Of a stretch of DNA of 24,555 bases, positions 9,559-21,003 are shown piece by piece. Source of the stretch: Apostichopus parvimensis. Its lineage: Eukaryota; Echinodermata; Holothuroidea; Aspidochirotida; Stichopodidae. Position numbers and translations under genes: made by a program. The first letter of the stretch is position 1; each line of letters opens with the position of its first letter. Location of the stretch: positions 40,559 through 65,113 of the forward strand of contig KN884911.1 in NCBI GenBank assembly GCA_000934455.1, given 5' to 3'. The notes below the pieces were generated by a model. It searched no databases. It saw only the letters and a program-made list of their open reading frames with translations, and had not been told where the DNA came from.

Positions 9559-9657
9559 AAGAACAGGAATGAATCGAAAATGGTTAAATGCCTCAATACT
9601 TCTACGAATCAAGAAATGTCTTGGTGATTCAATATTGGATCTGGTGTTATAACCTAT
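9559..9657 (+). repeat. Direct repeat, copy 2 (~99 bp)
   Basis: Second copy of the unit at 9089-9186, same orientation. It starts AAGAACAGGAATGAATCGAA and ends with AACCTAT. The matched part stops sharply at both ends, as expected for two inserts of one small repeat or for a duplicated segment. Confidence 0.85.
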
Positions 9658-9679
9658 TAATATAAGTAAATGAGAAGCC

Positions 9680-9728
9680 AAAAAATAGATAAATAAATAA
9701 AATAATAAAATAATAAATAAACAGATAA
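9680..9728 (+). repeat. (AATA)n-rich simple repeat
   Basis: A run of AAATA/AATAAT units flanked by two AGATAAA phrases, directly 3' of direct-repeat copy 2. It could be a retroposon-like A-rich tail belonging to that repeat. Confidence 0.7.
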
Positions 9729-10589
9729 ACGTTCAATGATGTTATTTGAAGCGAGAATGAAGAGCAGTATTACAAACCTTTTTTAATATTTTAATCCGTA
9801 ATTACGACGACGACAATAACTCCAGAGTGAACCAAACGATGTCGTGTACTACTGACAGGTGGGAAACTTACAAACTTCAAGATGTAATAAAGCTGTTCCT
9901 TGTAAGACTTTTCTTTCCCGTTTAATCTTGATCGAAAAAACCTTCTTCTATAGCCGACACATAGTAGTAGGATAGAATCACCCAGACAGGTAATTCCAAT
10001 CGAATTTGACTAGCCACTGTAATGCTATACTATCCAATTCCATAGCGGAACACTCCATCATTACGTTTAACCGTAGTGTCCGTCGCCTAGGGAACGGAAG
10101 TCCGCTATAGAGGTGGCATAGAGGTTAAAAGAAAAACATATTCCCTGTGTTTCATCGTCTTGCTCTAATTGGGACTTATCTTAAATCCGTCCATAACAGC
10201 ACGCCAACCAACCGTATCAAATCCTTCCGCGAAATTAATTTCCGTCTCATCCAACCCGATTTGAAAACTCTCCTCTCCAGCATGCCTAAACCTGATCAGA
10301 CGGTTTCAGATTCAAAAAAACAAAATTTCCGTTTCAAAATCTGATGGAAAAGTTCCAACTCGTGCCTTTTGTAGCACTTAGTTTAGTTGTACATATGACA
10401 TGGGTTGTATTACGTATGAATGGTTGGCGTCCATATCGAAATATAAATATTAAACTTGACAGTGAATTAATGTCGGTTGTCTTTCGTCCTTGATAAGGTC
10501 CTTCAACCTCAGTTGCGTGCAAAATTTAAGTCCCGAAATGTTGGGTTCGTATACTGCAGATTCTTGCATGGTCATCAGAAATATAAATG

Positions 10590-10700
10590 AAAAGGGTGGC
10601 ACATGAGAGTGGGTGGGAGAGGTGGGATGAGTGGGTAAAGTGGGTTGAGGTGAAGTGGGTGGGGCGAGTTGAGCTGAAGTGGGGGAGATGTGAGATGATA
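10590..10700 (+). repeat. GTGGG-rich degenerate repeat tract
   Basis: Purine-rich DNA in which GTGGG or GGTGGG recurs roughly every 8-15 bases, separated by AGA/TGA/TTGAG spacers. The G-runs could form G-quadruplexes on the plus strand. The minus-strand open frame through it is Ser/Pro/Thr/His low complexity and is not a gene. Confidence 0.65.
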
Positions 10701-12095
10701 TGTGGCTGGGTCTGGTCACAATATCAGAAAAGAGCATTCCGGAGATTATAGTGTATTTTAAATATGAATACCTTGAAGACCGGAATAGCTAGAAAAGCAC
10801 TAGTAGCATTCATATTTATGCCCCTTTTTGGGGGGTGGGGGGTGGGGGCTTAAACTATGACATATCAAAACGTTCTGCCTAGAGTCATTCATTTGAACGG
10901 TCTGCAACAATTCAAAGTTAATTGCCTATGCCGAGGTCAACCTTTAAGGTCACAATTCTTGCATAACTCGTGACACCGGACAGATTGGGTTCGACGAAAG
11001 TGGAAAAGATCAAGCCGCGTGAAAGAGAACACACCATTGTTAATTAAGTTGCTTAATTTAATATAATAACTTTTGTCATATCCCATTAGGTTATTAGGTT
11101 ATTAGGAAAGTAAACAGAGAACCAGTGTTGTGGGTAAACATGTTTTTCAAACCATCGTATATAGCCTATACCAGCCATGCATGTACACCTGGGAACTTCA
11201 ATGCATTGTAATGAACTCTCAAGGTAATCATCTAAATGAATTTCCTCCACCATCATAATTAGGTTATAGTCGTTTCTAACCGTTGTACCTTGACACGTAG
11301 ACATAACGACGACACCACGAAACTGTATACACTCTGTAGATTTAGACATTACCCCAGAAAAAGTCATCCGTGGCCAAAGCTGAAAAAAGGGAACGATGTG
11401 GGTGCGTGCAGGGCGTGCCTTGGACGGTGGGGGGGGGGATGGGATCCGCGGGTGAGAAGTAAGGCAGATGGACGCCGTGGAAAATGCTTTCACTTGTCTT
11501 TTGTTGCTTTGAAATGTTAATTAGGGATAGGTAAAAAATATATGAAACTATGTGTGATACAAGGAATTGGCCGAATAACCAAACTATTTTATTGGGGGGG
11601 GGGGCGGGGGCAAACTTGTACCATGGAGTTAGAAGAGACCGTAACCTCATACGCCTATAGTTGATTCCCGCCGTGTCAATGTTGTGTGTATATGGTTACA
11701 TTTCAAATAATAACTTTTGTGTCTGAAGAGAAAACGAAGGATGTTTGTAATTAAAGACTGGACCGCCATTACTCAACAGGCACTAATAGAGAGACCGACC
11801 ATTAACTATATACAGAAGTCATCGACCATGCCAAGCTGATTGTTTCCCGTCTACGCGTGCGTAGTAGGGAGACACTGTTGATTTGAAATAAACTTTGAAA
11901 AAACACATATATTATAGACTGATGGGATTAGCAGAAGCTATATAGGATTATAGACCTGCAGACACAAGTATTGATATGTATGACCATTCTGTTTAGATTC
12001 TTTTCCACTCCGTTGTGTGCACTTGCAGAGTGAGTAAAGCAATACGCTTAAGGAGAGCTGTTTTCAGAGCGTACATACAAGGGGTTGGGATGCTA

Positions 12096-12162
12096 CCCCC
12101 CCCCCCCCACCCCCCCCCCCACCCCCCAGTTGGAATTTCAGCCACTACACCCCCCCCCCCCC
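12096..12162. repeat. Dense poly(C) tract group
   Basis: C13 (12096-12108), C11 (12110-12120) and C13 (12150-12162) occur within 67 bp. This is the densest of the poly(G):poly(C) groups in the window. The run lengths may be affected by sequencing error. Confidence 0.8.
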
Positions 12163-14974
12163 AAACACCGGCCAGTGAAGAATAATAAAAAAGCCCGTTT
12201 CAAATCGACGTAAAGTCGGTCTCAGAATTGGAGCCAAATCCAGTGTGGTCTTACACACATAATATTAGAATAAAACACAAAAAGTGCTAAAGCTTTCTGG
12301 AGGTTGGGACTCCCTTTTGATCACCTCATTACGGCATTGAATTGAATTCCTCTCAACATATGTATTTTTTATGTAACTTACACACTTTCCGTTGTGGGGG
12401 GGGGGGGTCTATTTAATTTTCACTTTGGGTAACATTCTGTGTGAAAAGGACACAATATACCCCCCCCCCCGGCCCCACCGTCCTCACTAGGCTATAGAAG
12501 AAAAAATGCATGTTTGTTGCTCTTATATCTGAGTGTTTTCATCTTTTCTTGAATAGCCTGTTTATTTGCCGCACATTAATAGGTAATGATCTTCTGTATA
12601 CATATGAACCACGTAAAGTAGTAACGGAAATTTCCTTGTTCTTTCCGTTTCTCTTTAGTTGCCTTATCTTTTGTTTAATCCAACTTGACTGACGAGAGGA
12701 AACAAAAGATAATTAAATCCATATCGGATAGAGTTAATCCGTACATACGGCCAGCACAACATGCAGACAAGACGCAACATAGGCCTAGTACAGTCTCCCC
12801 GATGCTCGGGTGTACGGACTGCTTGTAAATTGATAATCTCAGAAACCATTTGAGGGAGTCCGTTCAGATTTTTCTTTTTACTTTTACACGTATTATATCA
12901 AAAGTTCCTACGTTTAAAAACATTTTCCCGGTAAGGTAAAACAGTTATTTAGATGAGGGACGGGGATGAATCATATGTAGGAAGCATAATAGGTAGTCCT
13001 ACATGTTATGTCCCCAAATAAGCCCATCCCACAACTGCCCCCCCCCCTTCCAACTAAACTGTTATAATCACTTTTCATAACACCTTGAAGGAACATATAA
13101 AGTAGCGTACTGAAAACGCGAACGATCATATTTTGTTGTGAGAAACAATATCAAGAGGGGAAATTTCCTCACCCCGAGCACCACCCCGCGGACAAGAATT
13201 TGCGACTTGGTGGCCATCCCTTTGTTTGATAAAGCCCTTTTCGTCACGAAAACATTATCTTTCCAAATGCAAGTCTCACTTTTATTTCTCATAATCATTT
13301 GCAGGCTTTTAACTTTCCGGAAACTCAATGGTTATTCCTGCAAGCAATAAAGTGTTCAATTACAAAACTGTTTTGATTAACACGACCAAATGCCACAATA
13401 ATAAGCCTTTTCGGAATTAAAACAAGGAGCTCGGTGACGTCATTGGTCAAATGAGACCCTTTTCAGCTCTATGGCGTTGAAATATCAAACAAACCTACAC
13501 ACAACAATAGTGTACATACTATATAGTCGTAAGTGGTCGTTGACCCTATACCGTACATAGGTACCGTTCAAACATTGTGGTAAACAAACTTACACCCTAT
13601 CGATTGAGATCACCTGTTCATTCGTTGGATTAACGGTCAGATAGATTAAAAGAAATAGCGCCACCTATTTTAGTCAATGACCACACACGCACGCCCTCCT
13701 CCTCCATAGTGGAGACCGACCTAGATGATGCAGCCAAAAGTTATGAAGTAACTTCCTTCCCAAGGTAATGTAAATGACCTTAAGGGAATAAGTTGTGTCG
13801 TTGTTAAACTCTCCCAACTAAGATGACGCAAATCCCTCGAGTTTTAAGGAAACTCCATTTTCATTAGCCTTCATCAATTAAGAGTAAGTAACCTTAACAG
13901 CTTTTCTAGTTCACATGTTTTGTATGCTATTAGTAGGCAAGCTTTTGTTTTAAAGAGTGTAAAGACTCGCGCAAAAAGAAACGTCTCATACCGGTAATCT
14001 GACCTAGTTTCGAATGTGTAACAGAAGTGTTAGACACCACCATCGATCCCAGAAAATACACACACAGCTTGCTACCGTCGGTAATTAGACACACTTGTAC
14101 AGTCAGTACATACAGCTGTGGAAAATAGCCACAGCACACTGTACAAACGATACAGCGATGGACATCTCAGGTCCAGCTAAAGATAACAATGTATCTTGTT
14201 TCATTACTGTCTGCATTTTGTAGGGACAAGCCGAAAACTTCACTTGCAAGCAACGGAAAGTTAACTTTTTCAGAGGGTGGCACGCGGTTTGGGGCGAGTC
14301 TTCAATGCCTTTAAAGACTAGCTGTTTTCAAGAAAAGGGAAGATCTCCCACAAAATTTCTCTTTCTTGAAAACAAAACATAGAAGTTTATTCGATTTATT
14401 TCTTTTTGTAAATTTACTTAATTTTTTTTTTCGGGTGGGGGGGTGGAAGAGTTGGGGAGTTTGGTGGGGTAGAAATTTGAGAGGATCTAAAAAGCCCTCT
14501 TAAGTTTATCACCTCAATGCAGCAAGTTGCCAACTCCCCTTTCCATGCTATTCTCTTTAAATCAAATAATTAACTAGGAGCATACATCTAAAATAAACTT
14601 TAATCTGTTGATGGAGCCATCCATTGTGGGCTTTTCACATAATAGTCCATCCTATTTTTCACTCCAAATGCGGTTTTTTGTCAATATAATTCATACCAGC
14701 TGTAAATCATTTTTCACTTGTGTGAAAAGAAAACAACTTTTGTTTGTTTCAACATTTATAATTTCAGTTGTCAAGAGCCAGGTTGACCCTTAGAGAAAAA
14801 TATGTTACAAGGCCCCCTCTGACCACCCCTCTTTGACCACCCCCACCCCCCTCCCTCCCCTTCATTCATCCACGCTATGGAAGATTTAAATTCAACATAT
14901 TTTAATACTGTACAAGCAACAAAAATAACTAAAAAGATCAAAAATCTGTTTCCATAACTGGACAATTTTTTATA

Positions 14975-14980
14975 TTTATT
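14975..14980 (-). terminator. RPL7: Poly(A) signal of RPL7
   Basis: AATAAA on the minus strand (TTTATT on the plus strand), about 130 bases past the TAA stop at 15107-15109. This predicts cleavage around 14950-14965 and a short 3' UTR of roughly 150 bases, normal for a ribosomal protein mRNA. Confidence 0.7.
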
Positions 14981-15106
14981 GTACTATTCCATGAACGGAC
15001 ATATATTCACCAAGGGTTATTTTCAGTGACTTTTAACACATCCCTTGACTAAATAAAGCCAATACCACCGCCAATCTCATGGCCGCCTCTCCCGCTAACA
15101 TCATCC

Positions 15107-18100
15107 TTAATTCATCCTCCTGATGAGCTGGTTGATGTAGTTCTCTCTGTTGCCGTAGTCACCACCCTCGACCCAGTGGTTACCCTTCTTCCTGTACCCT
15201 CCCCTCGGTGGGTTCAGTTTGAACGGCCACAGAAAGTTGCTGACCCTCTTGAAGTCCGGACCTACTGTGTACATTTCGTGAATGATATCCTCAATGCAGA
15301 TGATATTCTTCCTTCCTGTAAATTTAATAAAAAAAAATCGGGGAAAAAGAGAAAAAGAAATGAAGTTGCTGGTGAGTTTATTTCAAAGTTTGTACATCGA
15401 GCTGAACGAGACACCGAATATTGTTTCCGTCCAAGACAACCAGTCGAGTGGCTTTCAAACAGTAGTCCATAAATAATCAAGATCAGAACAAGATTTATAC
15501 CTTGTGATGCTGGCAGGGGAGATATTTTCCCATTCGATTCTTTCGACTCTGGATACAAGTCTTAGGAAAATGGATTTGAGCATTTTGCACCAGAACTGGG
15601 AAATTAGAAATACTGCTTACGGTATCCTAAATATATCGGGAGAGTCAACATTCCAGTGTCCGGTTATCGATGCAAACAACTATAAACAAATATTGCTAAG
15701 CCCAGGAAATTATATTGACCCTAGTACAGTCGTCCCATCAGTGAACTATATTAGAGATGGCAGTATACACTTTTACATGTCAAATAGGGCAGTCTTTTTC
15801 AATTGTAACACTGAAGTTATAAGGTTTGCAAATGTTATAAATTTAAAAGAGCACCCTCTAGCAAAGGAAACAACAAACTGTCGGTACTAATTTGAATCAC
15901 AACAGCAAAACAGCTAGCACCACCACAGTTCGACATACACTGAAGGGAAATGCACTTCGACAGATGGAAAGGCCAATGTCGCATATATTCACTTCAACGA
16001 AAAATAATACTTGAAAGCCAAGATGTAGATATATCAGTTAAGGCTTGTTGAACATTCATAACTTTGATAGTTTATATCCATACAATATGACCTGATTTTT
16101 TTAGAAATTTCTCATAAAAAGGTGGGCTGGGTCAGCTTCCCCACTCCAGAAATCCATTCACTACGTGAAGCATGACATAACTACATCTACAACAATTTGT
16201 GGAGTGTTAGCTCAGTGGTTAACGCCGGTACCTTTCAATCATAAGGTCCCCGGTTCGAGTCACTCCCAGATTAATGTATGTCGTCCAGTTACAGAGTTGT
16301 TGACAATTAACAATCTATAATCATGGACGTTAAATATGAATGTAAGAGACTGACTTTGGTCGGCTTGCGGCTTTGATAAGCCATTGAGGCTTCTTTGCGA
16401 ATTCCTGCTTGCAGGAGGATCTAATATACATACATATACATACATACATACAAGAACGCTCAGAAGGCCTATGAGTATGTTTCTGAAGTTATCGTGTTCA
16501 CAAAGTTGTTAGACTTTGGCTTTGTCGACCTCAAAAGACTTTCAACTGGCGGTTCCTTCCAACTCACTGAGATGTATCATCCTTGTAGTTCAACCACCAT
16601 GAACATTTTTAGTCATAGCGTTTAAAACCCACGGTGTCACACAACACACACACCATCGACATCACCATTACATTTGATTCAGTTTCCCAATGAATCCACA
16701 CAAATATTTGGTTTGCGCTCCTGGAAACTAACAACATGCTAATCAAGAGACTCACCGAGTTCCTTCTCAATGATGGCGTTGTCGGTGAGGGGAATGCGAG
16801 AGCCCCTGATTTTTCCGTAACCACGTTTGTAGATAAGCTCACGGACAGACTTCAGGTTTGGGTAGCTGTAAAGATACAAAATTCCAATCTCTAATTTAGT
16901 TCTTTGCCACAATATTTATATCAAAGATATTACAGAAAGTAGCAAGGCACATAAAACGAATTTATGTGAAACACCGCAATTTGGAATCCCGACACTCCAT
17001 TTTAAAGAATCACGAAATCAAGATACAATATTAAGCAAGCAAAACAGTGGACAGACCCCTTCCCTCTGACTGTGGCACCCCATTCCCACCCCCCCCTTCC
17101 CATTTCATTTATTTGTTTCTTCACATTATAAATACAGAGAAGTTAACTAAGTGACAAAACATATCAACAGGGAAAATTGTGAGAGGAAGCACTACAAAAA
17201 AATCCAGAGGGCTTGTCTAGTAGAGGGCTCCCATAAGTAAATAGAGAGAACAATACAAAAAAAACAGTAACACTTATATCCACCCACACACCAACCCAAT
17301 ATGTTTCATTTGAAACTTTAAAAAAAAAATAACATACATCATTGATCAAGCAAGACAGCAGATACATGTTCCCTCAGCTTCTGCCCACTAACTGTCCCCC
17401 CCCCTCCTCCCTTCCCCATCCGACTTAGAACTTTCCCCACCCTATCCAAGAGAGAGAATATTTCGCCTACTGTATGTTATGTCAAATATATTAGTACTAT
17501 GTCCATTCCCACCAATGTACTATATTTAAAGATGGATGCATACACTGGACACTGTGTCACATTATCACGAGTGATATTATTTTAGGTTTCAAACACATTG
17601 ACACATAGCAGCTCTCTAATCACATTACTATTATTATAAAATCTCATCTCACCCCCAAGCGACGTATGGCTCTACCAATCGCAGCATGTTCAGCGTTGCC
17701 TTGTTCAGTCGGATGAACACGCCGTTCTGGATCTGCCTCAGACGAAAGAGTTGAAGGATTTTACGGACCTTCGGGCTGACTCCGTTGATACTGTGAATAC
17801 AAGCAATGATTAAAAACATCAGCAAACTGTGTCACAGAGTCAAAATTATGTTAAACTATTTTATTCACTTGAGAGCAACTTGTTTGATGCTCCTAACTAG
17901 CAGAACCCCCCCCCCCCCAAAGATAAAGGAAAACAAAAGAGGCTAGTTCGAGCTCTTGCATGCATGCATGCATCTATCATCGTATGTGATGAAGATAAAT
18001 AGAACTACACTGATACTGCTGCAATGCATGTTCTAACTCTCGTGATCATAGTTTGCCAGTTGGGTACGTTTCCATTCAAGAAAGTACATGTATGTGAAAA

Positions 18101-20981
18101 TTAAATGCCTTGTTTTACGATGGATGAAAGTTTGTCCAGTAGCTTGCTTTGACTCACCCTCTGATTCTGATCACAAATGCAAGTTTGGGCTCATCTGGGA
18201 CATAGTAGTTGCCGTGCTTGCGGGCTTCCCGAGAGAGACGGATCTTGTCTTGCTCTTGTTTCTTGTAGGTGAGCGCATACTTCTCAGCCCGATGGAAGAT
18301 TTCTCGCCTCTTCTTTACACGGTTCTAAAGAAAAGAGAGACGCAGATGATGATGAACAAAATGAAGAAAAGACGTTCTCCACAAAACAGGCAATAAGCTT
18401 AAATGAAAGCTTTCCAAAACATTTAGGGCAACGGTGCTAATACTGCGCCACACAAAGTGACAACAGGTCAATAGGCAATCAACTAGGCTCCTGGTTGGTC
18501 TCATAACATAAGTGGACAGAAAGGAGGAATTCTACCAAATTACAAAAAGAGGAAACATGCAGTATTAGGGTTTGCCCTGGTATTCATTTTGTGATGTGAC
18601 TGCCTGGCTCTGTATTTTGCGAACCCCTGCGCAAAAATTATTACCAACATCGCCACCTCACTGTTTCAGAGAAGGAATAAAAAATGTGAGGTTTGCAATC
18701 CAACTTATTTTCATACCATGCCATCATCTGACATTGAAAACTTGGCTGTGAACACTAAATTATAGCAACAAATAAAAGCTCTTCTGCCTATATGACATAG
18801 CATTTGTATCTAATTTATTGTTAGGATGATTGACATTAGGATGTTAAACAACATTTTCCAGGCAATTATTTCCAGGCAATCATGCCCCCCCCCCCTCCCC
18901 CACCCGGTATGCAGTAACGCCCTCGAGTGGCACAAACCAGTAACCGCCTCTCAAATGAGAAAACTAGGGGAAGGCAAGTAGGTACATTTTCAAGGGTCGT
19001 ATTTAGACGGTTTGAAGCGTGAAGGATATTCTAACATAACAGATGGACAATGCACAAGTAGATGTTTCTGATCGCCTACTGTTCCCTAAATGAAATATTT
19101 CCATGCTTGCAGGCTTCCTGAGTTCGATGAATTTGTTCTGGAGGCAAGGTGGTTAGTACTGCTATTGTCTTAATGACATACAATAGAAACTAAGCTTAGA
19201 CTATGGACTTGATGTTAAAAAAAAAAAAACTTCTGTCACCAAAATAAATCTGTCACCAAACTTCAAAATTTGTTAGACATTTTCTGCAACAATCCTGACC
19301 CACTGCAATGTTTTGCCACCCTTCTTTGGGTCCTAACCCATATGTTGCAGTCTGTTGTTTTAGAGCAACAACTATGCTGAGCTTACCTTCTTAGCAGTGA
19401 TCTTCTTCTGGAGTTCCTTGGCATCTCTAGCATGCCTCTGCTTCCTACGTTTCAAAACAGTCTCGGGTACAACTGGCTTGCGGTCCGCTTTGCTGAAAAC
19501 ACAGAGATCAGGAAAGGAACATTAATCTACCTAGCAATGACAATAGTACTATGCTTAACCTGGATTTGATTTTGTGTAGAACAACTAGCCTATGGCACAA
19601 CTCAGAGCACAGATTTCATCTGTAAAAGCTTATTAGAGTTCACACAGTTTTCCCAGGTATTGTATAGCAATGGTGCTATACAAACGTACAAAATTATATA
19701 ACAAAGTGCAAAGAAGTACACAAATTACACCTTAACGAGAATGGCAAATCACTGCTTATAAAGACATTATAATCCACTTGGTTTGTCCTTATGCAAATTT
19801 GACCATTAAATGAGCTTGGCATTGTACTTATAAACTGTACCAATGCAATGACTCTGTGGACAAATTTTCCATGTGGCAATGTCTAAACCAGGAAAGGGTT
19901 ACATGTTGGACTGTAGACAAAGTAGGCAACCACATTCAAATAGTGATCAAATGAATAATTCAACAAAGCAATGGTTGGGTTCTTTAAATTGTGTCTGTGC
20001 TATATTTGGTAAGCCTTGGGAAAGTTAATGATAAGCCTGGGTTTAACGTAGTATCCAGGCCTATAAATACATAGCCATGAAATGATCTATAAGGATCGAA
20101 CACTGTAATTTCTTGATGGTAAGAACAAAAATGCGCTTTTAAAACTAATAAAAAAGGACATTGGAACAAGACAACCACCACTATCACTCAGTGCAGCTTG
20201 GGCCTACTGTACATCAATTCTCACAGTTAGGTGTACAAACAGAATGTTTCCATACTCCAGCACATACTTGTCATATATGAGAGTCTGAGGCGACAGCCCA
20301 GAGACGTGAAACTACTGCCACAATGTATATGTTGAACTGACATCAAGCAGCTAGGCCTAAGCCTTTATGTATAGATTACATAGCCTAATCTCACTACTTG
20401 CAACACCAGAGCAAGGAAAAAGGCCTATTCTGAGTATGCAATTCAGGATAAGTCATGATGTTACCACGCCTATATATGATAATCTAGACTTCCCACACAG
20501 AGGTAAAGGTCTAAAACAGAAAGCTAGCCCAGTACTACTAGTACTAGCCTAACGCTAGTATAGGTTTAGGGCTTTGAGCCTAACCTACATTTACACCAGT
20601 AGTTCCCTAAGGCAAGTCTAGACCTTCATTTTTTAATTACTTATTGCTGGGCAGCTAAGAGTCTGTGGAAAGTGAGAGTCTAGGGTTTGCAAGTCGTGGC
20701 TTGCAAGTAAGAGAGTAATTCCGTGCTGTTGTCGGGTAGGCTGGCCTAACATTGTTTGACAGGCTAACCGTACTCAGTTTACTAACGCAAGTGTGTATTG
20801 CGATGTTTGAAATATCAGTTTAATTCACGATTCGCTACAACCAATTAGTCTAATAAATGCGAATATTAAATGAGAAATTTCTGGAATCACTTAATGTGAT
20901 ATTCTTGCAAACATTTGGAGGGTGATGCACGAGATATATAAAGATAAACTTTTGTTAATATGTTACGTACTCGTTCGCCAT
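15107..20981 (-). CDS. RPL7: 60S ribosomal protein L7 (uL30 family), six coding exons
   Basis: Component of the large cytosolic ribosomal subunit. Coding exons in transcript order: 20971-20981 (11 nt), 19387-19492 (106), 18158-18324 (167), 17653-17790 (138), 16756-16865 (110), 15107-15315 (209). All junctions are GT...AG; donors include GTACGT, GTAAGC and three GTGAGT/GTGAGA-type sites. The parts total 741 nt, giving 246 residues plus TAA, against 248 in human L7. Family hallmarks visible in order are [106 protein letters not shown] and the C-terminal INQLIRRMN. The lysine/arginine-rich N-terminus is typical of L7. Exon 1 codes only MAN plus two bases of the next codon. The start is fixed by GCCATCATGG context and the TOP tract just upstream. 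Intron 1 is the longest (1478 bp). Confidence 0.97.
15504..15890 (+). CDS. Unrecognised 128-codon open frame inside RPL7 intron 5 (doubtful)
   Basis: I do not recognise this frame. It starts [11 protein letters not shown] and ends ...KETTNCRY. It is not low complexity: residues are evenly mixed, with phrases such as [18 protein letters not shown] and [17 protein letters not shown]. It lies antisense to RPL7 within the last intron. About one open frame of this length is expected by chance in a window this size and composition, so it may be noncoding. Alternatives are an exon of a nested gene or a relic of a transposon protein. No splice sites, promoter or poly(A) signal support it. Confidence 0.15.
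   Translation: MMLAGEIFSHSILSTLDTSLRKMDLSILHQNWEIRNTAYGILNISGESTFQCPVIDANNYKQILLSPGNYIDPSTVVPSVNYIRDGSIHFYMSNRAVFFNCNTEVIRFANVINLKEHPLAKETTNCRY
16201..16451 (+). mobile_element. tRNA-derived SINE in RPL7 intron 5
   Basis: The head (16201-16270) resembles a tRNA, with A-box-like TTAGCTCAGTGGTTAACGCC and B-box-like GGTTCGAGTC (16252-16261), the internal RNA polymerase III promoter. GGAGTG at the 5' end can pair with CACTCC at 16261-16266. The anticodon arm is poor: ACCTT/AAGGT would enclose 8 rather than 7 bases. A tRNA-unrelated body follows to about 16424, containing CATGGACGTTAAAT and a CCTGC-TT-GCAGG hairpin near its end. The tail is a (TACA)n simple repeat (about 16426-16451). It is oriented opposite to RPL7. 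I could not define target duplications. A real tRNA gene is less likely because of the broken anticodon and D arms and the attached body and tail. Confidence 0.8.
16866..17652 (-). other. RPL7: RPL7 intron 4
   Basis: 787 bp. It contains two C-rich low-complexity patches (about 17085-17100 and 17396-17440), and no gene or snoRNA that I can recognise. The 67-codon minus-strand frame at 17164-17367 is Phe/Val/Ser-rich and unsupported. Confidence 0.75.
17791..18157 (-). other. RPL7: RPL7 intron 3
   Basis: 367 bp. It holds a C13 run (17906-17918) and a short (GCAT)n repeat near 17957-17973. I see no RNA gene. Confidence 0.75.
18325..19386 (-). other. RPL7: RPL7 intron 2
   Basis: 1062 bp. It holds a C11 run at 18885-18895. 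The open frame read across 18088-18396 on the plus strand is only the complement of exon 3 and its flanks. No intronic RNA gene is recognised. Confidence 0.75.
19493..20970 (-). other. RPL7: RPL7 intron 1
   Basis: 1478 bp, the longest intron, directly after the 11-nt coding part of exon 1. It is AT-rich without obvious repeats. The four ~60-67-codon open frames in it have no recognisable content. A long first intron is common in ribosomal protein genes and often holds enhancer activity, but no specific site is evident. Confidence 0.7.
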
Positions 20982-21003
20982 GATGGCCTAGTAAAAAGAG
21001 GAC
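20982..21003 (-). promoter_or_regulatory. RPL7: RPL7 5' UTR with TOP (oligopyrimidine) start
   Basis: On the minus strand the bases before the ATG read GTCCTCTTTTTACTAGGCC. Ribosomal protein mRNAs of animals start with C followed by 4-15 pyrimidines. CCTCTTTTT (20993-21001) fits this and would put the cap site at about 21000-21001. The resulting 5' UTR is only about 20 nt. The tract links translation of the mRNA to growth signalling through mTOR/LARP1. No TATA box is seen about 30 bp upstream, which is usual for this class. Confidence 0.75.

Larger units (their letters stand above)
9730..14950. other. Long gene-poor interval upstream-to-RPL7 3' end
   Basis: I see no supportable gene. Open frames of 60-135 codons on both strands have no recognisable domains, and several overlap G/C-rich tracts (for example 10450-10737 and 11342-11650). 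The interval holds a GTGGG-rich minisatellite-like tract (about 10590-10700), a TTATTAGG triplet near 11085-11105, and a dense group of poly(C)/poly(G) runs between 11429 and 13047. A TGACGTCA palindrome lies at 13435-13442. A C-rich patch near 14820-14860 contains the phrase TGACCACCCC twice. Confidence 0.45.
15316..16755 (-). other. RPL7: RPL7 intron 5, contains a SINE and an unexplained antisense open frame
   Basis: This 1440-bp last intron holds the tRNA-like SINE at 16201-16451. It also holds a 128-codon open frame on the opposite strand (15504-15890) that matches nothing I recognise. No box C/D pattern for an intronic snoRNA is seen on the host strand. Confidence 0.75.

Noticed and set aside
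11086-11493. 135-codon minus-strand open frame
   Set aside because: No recognisable motif; part of it translates poly-C/G low-complexity DNA, and several unrelated frames overlap the same stretch.
11646-11660. CTCATACGCCTATAG as a second hAT right end
   Set aside because: It differs from the real end by a mismatch and an insertion, and no left partner or duplication is seen. A 9-bp ACGCCTATG at about 24461 is likewise too short to call.
15176-15472. 98-codon plus-strand frame over the last RPL7 exon
   Set aside because: Its first half is the complement of the RPL7 C-terminal exon and the rest is intron; no domain is recognised.
16201-16270. A functional tRNA gene
   Set aside because: The anticodon loop would have 8 bases, the D stem does not pair, and a SINE-like body and TACA tail are attached.
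17791-20970. Box C/D snoRNAs in RPL7 introns
   Set aside because: I looked on the host strand for TGATGA with a downstream CTGA and found no credible pair; weak GATGATG-like matches lacked partners. H/ACA RNAs were not assessable by eye.
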